Assembly (NCBI RefSeq): GCF_024138675.1
Contig: NZ_CP090959.1
Location: 2,511,501-2,575,500, forward strand
DNA from: Simiduia sp. 21SJ11W-1
Lineage (GTDB): Bacteria > Pseudomonadota > Gammaproteobacteria > Pseudomonadales > Cellvibrionaceae
Length of the DNA: 64,000 bases
Reading direction: 5' to 3'
Below are positions 43,806 to 54,254 of the stretch, in pieces. The notes beneath the pieces were generated by a model. It did not search any database. It was not told the origin of the DNA and worked only from the letters and a program-made list of their open reading frames with translations. The position numbers and the translations under genes were made by a program. Each line of letters starts with the position of its first letter. Positions within the stretch are counted from its first letter, which is position 1.

Positions 43806-44990
43806 ATGAACCCCGATTTACAACAGCTGCAGGCCTACCCCTTTGAGCGGTTGGCCCGCTTAAAGCAGGGCCTTACACCGCCCGATATCGCGCACATTGC
43901 CCTGAGCATTGGCGAGCCCAAGCACCTGCCACCGGCCTTTGCGCTAAAGGCACTCACCGACAACCTGGCGCGCCTGGGCAACTACCCCGCCACCAAGGGG
44001 CTGCCCGAATTGCGCCAGGCCATCGCCCGGTGGCTGACCTGCCGTTTTCAATTAAGCAATGTGGATGCTGAAACCCAGGTACTGCCGGTAAACGGTACGC
44101 GCGAGGCGCTCTTTGCTTTTGTGCAAGCCGTGATAGATCGCACCCGCGATGCGCTGGTAGTGAGCCCCAATCCCTTCTACCAAATTTACGAGGGCGCAGC
44201 GTTTCTGGCCGGTGCCGGCATTCACTTTTTAAATTGCGACAGCAACAATCAATACCTGCCCGATTACGACGCCGTACCGGCGGATGTATGGCGCAAGTGC
44301 CAGGTGCTGTTTGTGTGCAGCCCCGGCAACCCGACTGGCGCTGTCACCTCTATTGCCACCTTTAAAAAATTGATTGCGCTGGCCGACCAATACGATTTTG
44401 TTATCGCCAGCGACGAGTGCTATTCAGAGCTGTATTTCGATGCGCCTCCACCGGGCCTGCTGCAAGCCTGTGAAGCCATGGGCCGCACAGACTTCCGCCG
44501 CTGTGTGGTTTTTCACTCGCTGTCAAAGCGTTCGAATTTACCGGGGCTGCGCTCGGGGTTTGTGGCCGGTGATGCCGAAATTCTGAAACCGTTTTTGCTG
44601 TATCGCACCTACCATGGCTGCGCCATGCCGGTGCCCAACCAGCTGGCCTCCATTGCCGCCTGGCAAGATGAACAGCACGTGGCAGACAACCGGGCCCGCT
44701 ACCGCGAAAAATTCGATGCAGTGCTGAGCGAGCTTGCCGGCTGCCTGGATGTTTCGCTGCCTGAGGCGAGCTTTTATTTGTGGCCGAAAGTTGAAGGCGA
44801 AGATACCCGCTTCGCCCGCGACCTGTTTGCCAGCCAACACGTTACGGTGTTACCGGGCAGCTTCATCGCCCGCGATACCGCCACCGGCAACCCGGGCGCC
44901 AGCCATGTGCGCATCGCCCTGGTTGCAGAGCTAGACCAATGCCTGGCCGCCGCGCGCCGCATTAAAACCTTTGTACAGGCAGGCAGTTAA
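43806..44990 (+). CDS. dapC: Succinyldiaminopimelate transaminase
   Basis: DapC transfers an amino group to N-succinyl-2-amino-6-oxopimelate in lysine/meso-DAP synthesis. The 394-residue class I/II PLP enzyme has YPATKGLPELRQAIA near 60, SPGNPTGAV near 173, SDECYSELYF near 202 and the PLP lysine in FHSLSKRSNLPGLRSGF near 240. Clustering with dapD and dapE supports DapC rather than another aminotransferase. One base overlaps nth (TAATG). Confidence 0.9.
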   Translation: MNPDLQQLQAYPFERLARLKQGLTPPDIAHIALSIGEPKHLPPAFALKALTDNLARLGNYPATKGLPELRQAIARWLTCRFQLSNVDAETQVLPVNGTREALFAFVQAVIDRTRDALVVSPNPFYQIYEGAAFLAGAGIHFLNCDSNNQYLPDYDAVPADVWRKCQVLFVCSPGNPTGAVTSIATFKKLIALADQYDFVIASDECYSELYFDAPPPGLLQACEAMGRTDFRRCVVFHSLSKRSNLPGLRSGFVAGDAEILKPFLLYRTYHGCAMPVPNQLASIAAWQDEQHVADNRARYREKFDAVLSELAGCLDVSLPEASFYLWPKVEGEDTRFARDLFASQHVTVLPGSFIARDTATGNPGASHVRIALVAELDQCLAAARRIKTFVQAGS

Positions 44991-45664
44991 TGGCCGCCCC
45001 AACAGCTGCCCCCAAAAAAGCTGAACGGGTTGCAAAGGTACTGGATGAACTGGAGCGCCTCTACCCCACCACGCCCGTGCCACTGGATCACAAAGATCCT
45101 TACACTTTATTGGTGGCGGTGCTGCTTTCGGCCCAGTGCACAGACGAGCGCGTCAATCAGGTAACGCCGGGCCTCTGGGCCCTGGCAGACAACCCCTTCG
45201 ACATGATGCACGTACCAGTTGAAGACATAAAAGCCGTGGTGCGCCCGTGCGGGCTTGCACCGCGCAAGTCGCAAGCCATTTCAGATTTATCGCGCATTCT
45301 GGTTGAAAAATACCATGGCGAAGTACCGCAAGATTTGGCACTGCTCGAAGAGCTACCGGGCGTTGGCCACAAAACCGCAAGCGTTGTGGTAAGCCAGGCC
45401 TTTGGGATTCCGGCCTTTCCGGTAGATACCCACATTCATCGCCTGGCCCAGCGCTGGGGCCTCACCTCGGGCAAGAATGTGGTGCAAACAGAAAAAGACC
45501 TGAAGCGCCTGTTCCCCGAAGAAAAGTGGAATAAATTGCACTTGCAGATCATTTTTTACGGCCGCGAATACTGCACGGCGCGCGGCTGCGATGGCACCGT
45601 TTGCCCGCTGTGCCGCTGGTGCTACCCCAACCGCAAGCGGGCTAAAAAAACACTGAAGGCCTAG
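44990..45664 (+). CDS. nth: Endonuclease III (HhH-GPD DNA glycosylase) with unusual Cys spacing
   Basis: Nth removes oxidised pyrimidines and nicks the abasic site. The 224-residue protein has the helix-hairpin-helix LPGVGHKTASVV with the catalytic Lys near 122 and the catalytic Asp in FPVDTHIHR near 140. E. coli Nth ligates 4Fe-4S through C-X6-C-X2-C-X5-C; here the C-terminus is CTARGCDGTVCPLCRWC, five Cys spaced C-X4-C-X4-C-X2-C-X2-C. It sits between dapC and a YffB-like gene; co-transcription with dapC is likely because of the overlap. Confidence 0.9.
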   Translation: MAAPTAAPKKAERVAKVLDELERLYPTTPVPLDHKDPYTLLVAVLLSAQCTDERVNQVTPGLWALADNPFDMMHVPVEDIKAVVRPCGLAPRKSQAISDLSRILVEKYHGEVPQDLALLEELPGVGHKTASVVVSQAFGIPAFPVDTHIHRLAQRWGLTSGKNVVQTEKDLKRLFPEEKWNKLHLQIIFYGREYCTARGCDGTVCPLCRWCYPNRKRAKKTLKA

Positions 45665-45665
45665 C

Positions 45666-46154
45666 TTACAAATCGCGCGCCTCAAACGGGTTGCGGCGCG
45701 CAACGCCCGCTGCAGCTGTGGGTGCTTCCTGTACTTGCGGCGCCAGCGCCAGTTGGGATGGGTCGAAGTCTTTTTGCAAAAAAGACGGCGTTTGGCGGCG
45801 TGCCGGTTCGCCTTGCAGTTGCAGGCAGCCGCACTGTTCCATACGGCACTCGCCACCAAGTGATTTGATAAGTTCAACCAGCGCCCGCGCACGGGCTTCT
45901 GGCAGGCCGTCTTTCAGCACAACCAAGCGGCCGGTGAAATAGTGGCGCAACCTGTTAAGGCTTCGGATTTTGAACTGGCGCGCGAATGCCTTGGCCAGCG
46001 CATTGCGGCTCACACCCTCGCAGCCCTGCCCCCAAAACACCACTTTGTAGCGCAGGCCCTGGCCGGTTGAGGCGCCTTTGTGCGATAAAGAAACAGCAAC
46101 CTGTTGCTTAAGTGTTGAATCAGTGCGGTTTAAATTGTGCATGGGCTGTGTCAC
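45666..46154 (-). CDS. Hypothetical protein
   Basis: The 162-residue product has a conserved-looking central part: YKVVFWGQGCEGVSRNALAKAFARQF, then LRHYFTGRLVVLKDGLPEARARALVELIKSLGGECRME, a beta-alpha-beta pattern like small RNA-binding or SPOR-like folds, followed by a CGC motif and a low-complexity Pro/Ala tail. No signal peptide is seen. It is convergent with nth (one base between stops). ATG 46142 is a possible alternative start. Function unknown. Confidence 0.6.
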   Translation of the reverse strand: MTQPMHNLNRTDSTLKQQVAVSLSHKGASTGQGLRYKVVFWGQGCEGVSRNALAKAFARQFKIRSLNRLRHYFTGRLVVLKDGLPEARARALVELIKSLGGECRMEQCGCLQLQGEPARRQTPSFLQKDFDPSQLALAPQVQEAPTAAAGVARRNPFEARDL

Positions 46155-46465
46155 GTCCTGTGTTACCTCTTGAGAATAGCTGCCACCTCTATGACCGGAA
46201 GAACTTGTACGCTGGTTACAATTTTAAGTAAAGAAATACCCGCGCTTTAGAACAAAGCTGTTTAAGGGGCTTTTACGCGGTTATTTGATTGGTTATTAAA
46301 GCCCGTAAATTATTCAGCCCCATCACTTGCTACCACATCACAAGCGCCCTGATCGGCCCCAATCCGCAGCCGGGCACCCTATGGCCAGGCCTTTGGCCAT
46401 GCAGGATTGGGGCATCTCTGGTATCCTTGCGGCCCTTTATGAATCCACAACCCGTGTTAATTGCG

Positions 46466-46807
46466 ATGAATACCCTCTACGGCATTAAAAATTGCGACAC
46501 CGTAAAAAAAGCCCGCAAGTGGCTGGACGACCAAGGTATTAGCTACCAATTTCACGATTTCCGCGCAGACGGCCTCACCGAGACACAGGCACAAAGCTGG
46601 TTTGAGGAGCTGGGCTGCGCGCTGATCAACAAGCGCAGCACCACCTGGAAGCAACTGACTGCCGACCAGCAGGCACAGGCCCCGACCAATCCGGCGCCTT
46701 TGTTGGTGGAATTCCCCACATTGATCAAACGCCCGCTACTGGACACCGGCAGCAAGCGGCACCTGGGCTTTAAGGCCGACCACTACCAGGCCTTGTTCAA
46801 CACCTGA
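46466..46807 (+). CDS. ArsC/Spx-family reductase, YffB type
   Basis: From ATG 46466 the protein has 113 residues; an alternative ATG at 46439 adds nine. It starts TLYGIKNCDTVKKARKWLDD, the ArsC/Spx family beginning with a single catalytic Cys (no CxxC), and has RSTTWKQL near 57 and LIKRPLLDTGSKRHLGFK near 82. In E. coli the homologous yffB lies just before dapE; the same neighbourhood (dapD, dapE) is seen here. It is thought to be a glutathione-dependent thiol reductase rather than a true arsenate reductase. Confidence 0.85.
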   Translation: MNTLYGIKNCDTVKKARKWLDDQGISYQFHDFRADGLTETQAQSWFEELGCALINKRSTTWKQLTADQQAQAPTNPAPLLVEFPTLIKRPLLDTGSKRHLGFKADHYQALFNT

Positions 46808-46871
46808 TTACCAGAAACACATAACTAGAAACACACAACACATTTACCAAGAACTCAACTCGGGATACCAC

Positions 46872-47891
46872 ATGTCTCTTTACGCACTTGGATTGGGTGT
46901 AGGCACCCACAATGCAAATGGCCAATGGCTGGAAGTTTTCTACCCGGCGCCCAGGCTCAACCCCTCGCCCGCGCTGGTAGAGGCCGTTAATAGCCTGTTC
47001 AGCACCCCCGGCAGCCACGCCATGAGCCAACAGCAAGCTGCAACCCTTGCCGATACACTGGCAACTGCCGATGCAGAACTGGCTCAGGCGCTGCAAACCC
47101 TCAGCCAATCAAACCAGTCACTGGTTGCCGTTTTGCTGAGTGAAGACGCAGCACCGGCCGATGTGCCAGCAGCCTATTTAAAGCTGCATTTGTTATCGCA
47201 CCGATTGGTAAAACCCCACGGCACCAAGCTCGATGGCATGTTTGGCGTGCTGCCCAATGTGGCCTGGACCAACGAAGGCGCCATAGATCTGGCCGAGCTG
47301 CCCGCACGCCAGCTCAAGGCGCGCACCCAGGGCCGCGTGATTGACGTAGCCTGCGTAGACAAATTCCCGAAAATGACCAACTACGTAGTGCCCAAAGGTG
47401 TGCGCATTGCCCACACCGCGCGGGTGCGCCTGGGCGCCTACCTGGGCGAAGGCACCACCATCATGCACGAGGGTTTTGTGAACTTTAATGCCGGCACCGA
47501 AGGCCCGGGCATGATTGAGGGGCGCATTTCAGCAGGCGTTTACGTGGGCGCAGGTTCAGACCTTGGCGGCGGCTGTTCCACCATGGGCACCCTGTCTGGT
47601 GGCGGCAATATTGTGATTTCTGTGGGCGACAACTGCCTGTTGGGCGCCAACGCCGGCATTGGCATTCCACTGGGTGATCGCTGCATTGTAGAGGCCGGCC
47701 TCTACATTACCGCAGGCACCAAAGTGCGTTTACTGGACGATCAGGGCGAGCTGGTACAGGAAACCAAGGCCCGCGATCTGGCAGGCCAGAGCGATTTGCT
47801 GTTTCGCCGCAACTCGCTTACCGGCGCCATTGAATGCAAAACCAATAAAACCGCAATTGCCCTTAACGAGGCGCTGCACGCCAACAACTAA
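46872..47891 (+). CDS. dapD: 2,3,4,5-tetrahydropyridine-2,6-dicarboxylate N-succinyltransferase
   Basis: DapD succinylates tetrahydrodipicolinate in the lysine/DAP pathway. The 339-residue product is the longer, Pseudomonas/actinobacterial-type DapD rather than the 274-residue E. coli type. A left-handed beta-helix is evident (IAHTARVRLGAYLGEGTTIMHEGFVNFNAGTEG begins near 178; GAGSDLGGGCSTMGTLSGGG near 228; LLGANAGIGIPLGDRC near 258). CoA-binding residues are in the C-terminal part. Confidence 0.94.
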   Translation: MSLYALGLGVGTHNANGQWLEVFYPAPRLNPSPALVEAVNSLFSTPGSHAMSQQQAATLADTLATADAELAQALQTLSQSNQSLVAVLLSEDAAPADVPAAYLKLHLLSHRLVKPHGTKLDGMFGVLPNVAWTNEGAIDLAELPARQLKARTQGRVIDVACVDKFPKMTNYVVPKGVRIAHTARVRLGAYLGEGTTIMHEGFVNFNAGTEGPGMIEGRISAGVYVGAGSDLGGGCSTMGTLSGGGNIVISVGDNCLLGANAGIGIPLGDRCIVEAGLYITAGTKVRLLDDQGELVQETKARDLAGQSDLLFRRNSLTGAIECKTNKTAIALNEALHANN

Positions 47892-49381
<1,490 letters not shown>

Positions 49382-49406
49382 TTCACCGCAAAACTCAGGA
49401 GGCCCA

Positions 49407-49901
49407 GTGGCAAAACTCACACATTTAAACGCCCAAGGCGAAGCACATATGGTGGATGTTGGCGCCAAGGCCAACAGCCAGCGTGAAGCGCGCGCCGAGG
49501 CCTATGTTTGCATGGCAGCGGCCACCCTCGCCCTCATTACCGGGGGCGGCCACAAAAAAGGCGACGTGCTGGCAGTGGCCCGCATCGCCGGTATTCAAGC
49601 CGCCAAAAAGTGCGCCGATCTCATTCCCCTGTGCCACCCGCTTATGCTCACCCACATTAAAGTGGCACTCACCCCCGAGCCCGAGCGCTCGCGCGTGCGC
49701 ATTGAAAGCTGCTGCAAACTGGTGGGGCAAACAGGTGTGGAAATGGAAGCCCTCACGGCGGCCTCGGTGGCGGCACTGACGCTCTACGACATGTGCAAAG
49801 CGGTGGATAAAAACATGGTGATAACCGGCGCGCGGGTGCTGGAAAAAAGCGGCGGCAAAAGCGGCCACTATGTGGCAGACACAGAGGCCCACCATGATTG
49901 A
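49407..49901 (+). CDS. moaC: Cyclic pyranopterin monophosphate synthase
   Basis: MoaC forms cPMP from the MoaA product in molybdenum cofactor synthesis. The start is GTG 49407, set by the AGGAGG at 49397-49402; 164 residues. Signatures: [20 protein letters not shown] near 15, [30 protein letters not shown] starting near 50, and [24 protein letters not shown] near 112 containing the catalytic region. It overlaps moaD by eight bases. moaA is not in the window. Confidence 0.96.
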   Translation: MAKLTHLNAQGEAHMVDVGAKANSQREARAEAYVCMAAATLALITGGGHKKGDVLAVARIAGIQAAKKCADLIPLCHPLMLTHIKVALTPEPERSRVRIESCCKLVGQTGVEMEALTAASVAALTLYDMCKAVDKNMVITGARVLEKSGGKSGHYVADTEAHHD

Positions 49902-50142
49902 AGTTAAATTTTTCGCAAGCCTGCGTGATCAATTGGGCACAGACGCCCTCAGCCTTGAGGCGCACAAGATCACCACCGCAGCCGAGGTGCGCGCGCAGCT
50001 CATCGCAAACCACCCCCACTGGCAAACACCGCTGAGTGCCGAAAATCTGCTGGTTGCCATCAACCAAACCATGGGCAATTTCTCGACATCTGTGCACGAT
50101 GGCGACGAGGTGGCCTTCTTCCCCCCGGTAACTGGCGGATGA
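49894..50142 (+). CDS. moaD: Molybdopterin synthase small subunit
   Basis: MoaD carries the thiocarboxylate sulfur for dithiolene formation. The start at 49894 overlaps the moaC end and gives 82 residues. The ubiquitin-like sequence starts [16 protein letters not shown] and ends in FFPPVTGG, with the essential C-terminal Gly-Gly. moaE starts inside its stop codon (ATGA). Confidence 0.94.
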   Translation: MIEVKFFASLRDQLGTDALSLEAHKITTAAEVRAQLIANHPHWQTPLSAENLLVAINQTMGNFSTSVHDGDEVAFFPPVTGG

Positions 50143-50603
50143 AAATACAGGTAAAGGTTCAAACCGAAGATTTCGACATTGCCGCGCTCTACCGGCAACT
50201 GCAGCAAGACTGCCCGGCGGTGGGCGCCATTGTCACCTTCACGGGCCTTGTGCGCGAGATAAACCTCAACAGCCAAGTGGGCGGATTGTTTTTAGAGCAC
50301 TACCCGGGCATGACCGAGAAAACCCTGCACGCCATTGCCGAAGATGCTGGCAAGCGTTGGGCGTTGGCGCAGGTGATTATTGTGCACCGGGTAGGCCAGC
50401 TGCACCCGGCAGATCAAATTGTGTATGTGGGCGTGAATTCGGCGCACCGGGGCGACGCCTTTGCAGCCTGCGATTTCATTATGGATTTTCTGAAAACCCG
50501 CGCCCCCTTCTGGAAGCGTGAAACCACCCCCGAAGGTGAGCGCTGGGTAGACGCGCGCGCCTCAGATCAAGCCGCTGCCAAGCGCTGGCACACAGGCGAC
50601 TAG
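50139..50603 (+). CDS. moaE: Molybdopterin synthase catalytic subunit
   Basis: MoaE with MoaD converts cPMP to molybdopterin. The 154-residue product has GAIVTFTGLVRE near 29, LEHYPGMTEKTL near 50, HRVGQLHPADQIVYVGVNSAHRGDAF starting near 86, and DFLKTRAPFWKRE near 115 with the catalytic Lys. It is coupled to moaD by a four-base overlap and ends the moaCDE cluster. Confidence 0.95.
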   Translation: MKIQVKVQTEDFDIAALYRQLQQDCPAVGAIVTFTGLVREINLNSQVGGLFLEHYPGMTEKTLHAIAEDAGKRWALAQVIIVHRVGQLHPADQIVYVGVNSAHRGDAFAACDFIMDFLKTRAPFWKRETTPEGERWVDARASDQAAAKRWHTGD

Positions 50604-50612
50604 CCAGCGCCA

Positions 50613-50804
50613 CTACTTGAGCTTGAAGGCACCCAGCAACACGCACACGGCACCGACTATCATGCCGGCCCAGGCTTCAATGGGCGTATCGCCACTGAGC
50701 GCCCGGGTGATTTGCGAACTGGCGGCATCGTACACATCGTAACCCCACGCAGCCAGGGCCACACCCACCACCACCAACACAATACCTATCACTTTATTAT
50801 TCAT
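50613..50804 (-). CDS. DUF3185-type small membrane protein
   Basis: The 63-residue protein (ATG 50804) has two hydrophobic helices, about 5-24 and 45-61, separated by YDAASSQITRALSGDTPIEAWAGM. This pattern is that of the DUF3185 family of small membrane proteins, recalled from other gammaproteobacteria. Function is unknown. It is convergent with moaE. Confidence 0.75.
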   Translation of the reverse strand: MNNKVIGIVLVVVGVALAAWGYDVYDAASSQITRALSGDTPIEAWAGMIVGAVCVLLGAFKLK

Positions 50805-51123
50805 TTTCAATCCCGTTTCTAACCCATTGGATCGCAATACACGCAATTTCTCACAGCTCATGGATTTAACCATAGGGCGACAGTGATTGGCAGGCGCAAT
50901 GTGCCAAACTGCCGCTCCCACTCTGTGCATGTAGAGAAGGCATAGTGTATGGCGTGCAAAAGTTCAGGCCAAATCCGTTTCGCCCCCCGGGCTTTGGCCG
51001 CGAACTGAGTGAACACAACCGATTCACGGGCGACTGAGTGACATGGCGCAGTTAACGCGCGAACAACACCGCGCCAACTCGCCAGCCATGGCACCTGTTG
51101 GCATACCGCCCACCCATGGGCAT
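50805..51123. other. Intergenic stretch, nothing recognised
   Basis: These 319 bp upstream of the small membrane protein hold its promoter presumably. I see no gene, repeat or clear promoter pair. Confidence 0.4.
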
Positions 51124-51154
51124 AAAAAAAGCCCGGCGGGTTAGCGCCGGGCTT
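51124..51154 (-). terminator. Intrinsic terminator of the leucine dehydrogenase gene
   Basis: AAGCCCGGCG-ggttag-CGCCGGGCTT has a perfect 10-bp stem followed on the minus strand by a run of seven or more T. It lies 108 bases past the dehydrogenase stop. Confidence 0.85.
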
Positions 51155-51261
51155 GAAATCCCATACAAATTGCAAGGGAGAGTCACAGGAGGAAAAACAT
51201 ATAACGAGTGATCTTAACGCATCCCTCAGTGCTAATCTGACCTATCGGCCAAGATTGCAAT

Positions 51262-52302
51262 TTATGCTTTTAAAAAGCGCTCTTCGGCAATTTTATTTGC
51301 CACAACACCGGTTGGCGTATGTGTTTGTGCCGCACGGTCAAAGATCTGCACAAGGGTATCGCCAATGGATTCCACGTGGGCCTTCAACGCCTCGGCACTG
51401 CCGCCGGTGCGCTGGTAATACACATCAATAATGCCGCCGGCATTAATTACATAGTCGGGCGCGTAGAGAATTTCCCGGCTCTGCAACATCTCGCCGTGGT
51501 GCTCTTCTGCCAGCTGATTGTTGGCGGCACCGGCAATCACCTTGGCCTTCAGCCGGCCGATGGTTTCATCGTTGATGATTGCGCCCAGTGCACAGGGGGC
51601 AAATACATCCACAGGCTGATCAAAAATGGCGTCGCCTTCCACCACTTGCGCACCCAGTTCGCGGGCCGCGCGGGCGGTGTTATCAGGGAAGATGTCTGAT
51701 ACAACCAATTGCGCGCCCGCCTCATGCAGGTACTTGGCCAGGCGAAAGCCCACATTGCCCACACCTTGAATAGCTACCTTCAGGCCTTGCAAATCCGAGC
51801 AGCCAAGGCGGTACTGGGCCGCCGCCTTCAGGCCCACAAAGGTACCGTAGGCCGTGGTGGGGCTTGGGTCGCCACCGTGTTCAGAGCCTTCAACCACGCC
51901 GCCTGCGTAGGCTGTGCGCTCGCCGATTTTTTTCATGTCGGCAACGCTTGTACCCGAATCTTCCGCGGTGATGTAACGGCCGCCCAGGCTTTCAACAAAA
52001 TCGCCCATGGCATGCAGCAAAGCATCGGTTTTCTGGGTGCGGTGGTTGCCAATAATCACCGCTTTGCCACCGCCCAATTTCAAATTGGCCATGGCAGATT
52101 TATAGGTCATGCCGCGCGACAGGCGCAGCACATCGCGCAGGGCTTCTTCATCGCTGGCATAGGGCCACATGCGGCAGCCGCCCAGCGCAGGGCCAAGGTT
52201 GGTGTTGTGAATGGCGATAATCGCCTTCAAGCCGGATTTAGCATCGTGGTAAAAAGCGACATGCTCGTGGCCATCAAAGGCCGAATTGGAAAATACCGAC
52301 AT
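51262..52302 (-). CDS. Leucine (Glu/Leu/Phe/Val) dehydrogenase
   Basis: The 346-residue enzyme reversibly deaminates branched-chain amino acids with NAD, feeding catabolism. Motifs: [13 protein letters not shown] near 36 with substrate Gly residues, the catalytic Lys in [13 protein letters not shown] near 74, [12 protein letters not shown] near 113, and the Rossmann motif [13 protein letters not shown] near 175. It reads more like leucine/valine dehydrogenase than glutamate dehydrogenase, which is about 100 residues longer. It is monocistronic, with its own terminator. Confidence 0.88.
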   Translation of the reverse strand: MSVFSNSAFDGHEHVAFYHDAKSGLKAIIAIHNTNLGPALGGCRMWPYASDEEALRDVLRLSRGMTYKSAMANLKLGGGKAVIIGNHRTQKTDALLHAMGDFVESLGGRYITAEDSGTSVADMKKIGERTAYAGGVVEGSEHGGDPSPTTAYGTFVGLKAAAQYRLGCSDLQGLKVAIQGVGNVGFRLAKYLHEAGAQLVVSDIFPDNTARAARELGAQVVEGDAIFDQPVDVFAPCALGAIINDETIGRLKAKVIAGAANNQLAEEHHGEMLQSREILYAPDYVINAGGIIDVYYQRTGGSAEALKAHVESIGDTLVQIFDRAAQTHTPTGVVANKIAEERFLKA

Positions 52303-52545
52303 AACTGCAACCTTGTTTATTCTGCGCGCCGGGTAGGCGCTGGCTAATACTGTTTGGCCTTGTGGGCAGCCAAATTCTAGCGCTGTCAGAAAAAATTAAG
52401 GTTGCAAAGAGGGCCGCAAGCGCCCTCTTGCACAGCATAAGTCACCACTTAATATCCAATAATTAGCAAAACTCGCCAATGACTAAAGATTCACAAGCAG
52501 TTCTGTAAATTTCCACCTCATTTAAGCCGCGGGCCGCACCGGGGC

Positions 52546-53505
52546 TTAACTGTATTTCACACCCGGCAGTACGCACAGCATTTCATAGAGCAGGTTGGCA
52601 CCCACCACCGAGGTGTTTTTGGTGGTATCAAACGGTGGCGATACCTCCACCAGATCGCAGCCGATGACATCGAGCCCCTTACAACCGCGCACAATTTCAA
52701 GGCCCTGGTGTACGGTGAGCCCACCCACTTCGGCGGTGCCGGTGCCGGGCGCGTAGGCCGGGTCCAGGCCGTCGATGTCGAAGCTGATGTATACAGGCCC
52801 GCCACTCACCTTCTCGCGCACTTCGGCCATCAGCGGGGCGAGGGATTTGTACCAGCACTCTTCTGCCTGCACCACCCGAAAGCCCTGATCGCGCGACCAC
52901 TGATACTCATCGGGCGAATAGCCGGTACCGCGCAGGCCAATTTGCACCACGCGATTGCCATCTAGCAGGCCCTCTTCCATGGCGCGGCGAAAGGGGGTGC
53001 CGTGGGCAATGCGCTCGCCAAACATGTGGTCGTTCACATCTGCATGGGCATCAACGTGCACCACGCCAATGGGGCCGTATTTCTTTTTCAGGGCCCGCAA
53101 AATGGGCAGCACAATGGTGTGATCGCCGCCAATAGACACAGGCGTAATGCCCGCAGCCACTACCTGATCGTAGTGGGCCTCAATAATTTCAACGCTCTTT
53201 TGCAAGTTGAAGGTATTGATGGGCACATCGCCAATGTCGGCAATAGAGAGGCTGTTAAAGGGGTCGGCACCGGTAGATACATTAAACGGGCGCAGCATGC
53301 GCGATTCATCGCGAATTTCCCGCGGCCCGAAGCGGGCGCCGGGGCGGTTGGAGGCGCCGATATCTAGCGGTACGCCAATAATGCCCACATCCAGTGGGTC
53401 TGCCACGGTTTTGGCTGGCAGGCGCATAAAGGTGGCCGGGCCGCCAAAGCGCGGCATCTCATTACCGCCCAAGGGTTGGTGCAATTCTTTCTTAGCGTCG
53501 CTCAT
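52546..53505 (-). CDS. gbuA: Ureohydrolase, guanidinobutyrase/agmatinase type
   Basis: The 319-residue product closely resembles remembered Pseudomonas GbuA, beginning LHQPLGGNEMPRFGG, with GVPLDIGASNRPGARFGPR near 45. Mn ligands are in GGDHT near 126, HVDAHADVND near 150 and SFDIDGLDPAYAPG near 245. GbuA hydrolyses 4-guanidinobutyrate to GABA and urea in arginine catabolism; agmatinase SpeB and other guanidino hydrolases are close relatives, so substrate is not certain. Two LysR regulators on the opposite strand 0.75 kb away may include its regulator. Confidence 0.8.
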   Translation of the reverse strand: MSDAKKELHQPLGGNEMPRFGGPATFMRLPAKTVADPLDVGIIGVPLDIGASNRPGARFGPREIRDESRMLRPFNVSTGADPFNSLSIADIGDVPINTFNLQKSVEIIEAHYDQVVAAGITPVSIGGDHTIVLPILRALKKKYGPIGVVHVDAHADVNDHMFGERIAHGTPFRRAMEEGLLDGNRVVQIGLRGTGYSPDEYQWSRDQGFRVVQAEECWYKSLAPLMAEVREKVSGGPVYISFDIDGLDPAYAPGTGTAEVGGLTVHQGLEIVRGCKGLDVIGCDLVEVSPPFDTTKNTSVVGANLLYEMLCVLPGVKYS

Positions 53506-53628
53506 AGGTGCCTCCGGTACTGGCCGGCAAAGGCTGCCGGCACTTTAAAAGTACAGTATGGCTGAATACGGGCCACACTTGGCTGCAGGCGCACCGACAC
53601 TTAGTTCGAGCGCGTCAAACAGAGGCCG

Positions 53629-54135
53629 CTAGAACCCCAGCGCCCGGGCTAACTCCGCCAGGATGGCGGCCTGATCTTTGCCATCGCACTCCACGGTGAT
53701 ATCGGCATACTGGCGGTACAATCGGTTGCGCTCTTCAAACACATCGTTAAACGACTGATCCGGCCGGCGTGCAATGCCCCGCGAGGCATAGTTGTGAATG
53801 CGGCGCTGCAGCTCATCAAGCGACACACTCAAAAACACCACCGGGCCATAGCCCTTGAGGTGCTGCATGCCGGCATCGCCATAAACGGCACTGCCGCCGG
53901 TGGCAATCACATGGTTTTTCAGGTCGGTTTCCAGAATCACCTCTTCTTCTATGCGGCGCAGATTGAGGTAGTCGCTGGCATCCATAATTTCCTGCAGGGT
54001 TTGGCCCTCGCGCACCTGAATCAACACATCGGTATCCACAAAATCTTTCGCCAGCTCTTTGGCCAGCATAACGCCGATGGTGCTTTTGCCCGCGCCGGGC
54101 ATGCCGATGAGCGTAACGCTCTGTGATTTGTTCAT
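53629..54135 (-). CDS. Shikimate kinase-like protein
   Basis: The 168-residue P-loop kinase has GMPGAGKSTIG near 11, a DTDVL Asp pair near 34, a RRIEEE stretch near 60 and ATGGSAVY near 79, the shikimate kinase 'GGG' region with one Gly altered to Ser. The lid segment SRGIARRP is present near 118. It may be an AroK paralogue: the housekeeping aroK normally precedes aroB, which is absent here. Some such paralogues act on other substrates. Confidence 0.7.
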   Translation of the reverse strand: MNKSQSVTLIGMPGAGKSTIGVMLAKELAKDFVDTDVLIQVREGQTLQEIMDASDYLNLRRIEEEVILETDLKNHVIATGGSAVYGDAGMQHLKGYGPVVFLSVSLDELQRRIHNYASRGIARRPDQSFNDVFEERNRLYRQYADITVECDGKDQAAILAELARALGF

Positions 54136-54254
54136 TGTGACTTCCAGTGCATATCATTTTTGTGGCGGCATTAAACCGCAGCTGCCGGGCTGTCACAAGT
54201 TGGGCCAACTCAGGTAAGATTGCGCCAACCTTTAGCTTGTTAGGTCTACCTTTT

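Noticed and set aside
51155-51261. Possible small plus-strand gene behind AGGAGG near 51188
   Set aside because: No start codon lies at a proper distance after the Shine-Dalgarno-like sequence; only ATA follows.
52524-52549. Terminator at the gbuA stop codon
   Set aside because: TAAGCC...GGCTTA can pair, but the stem has a mismatch, overlaps the stop codon and has no T-run.
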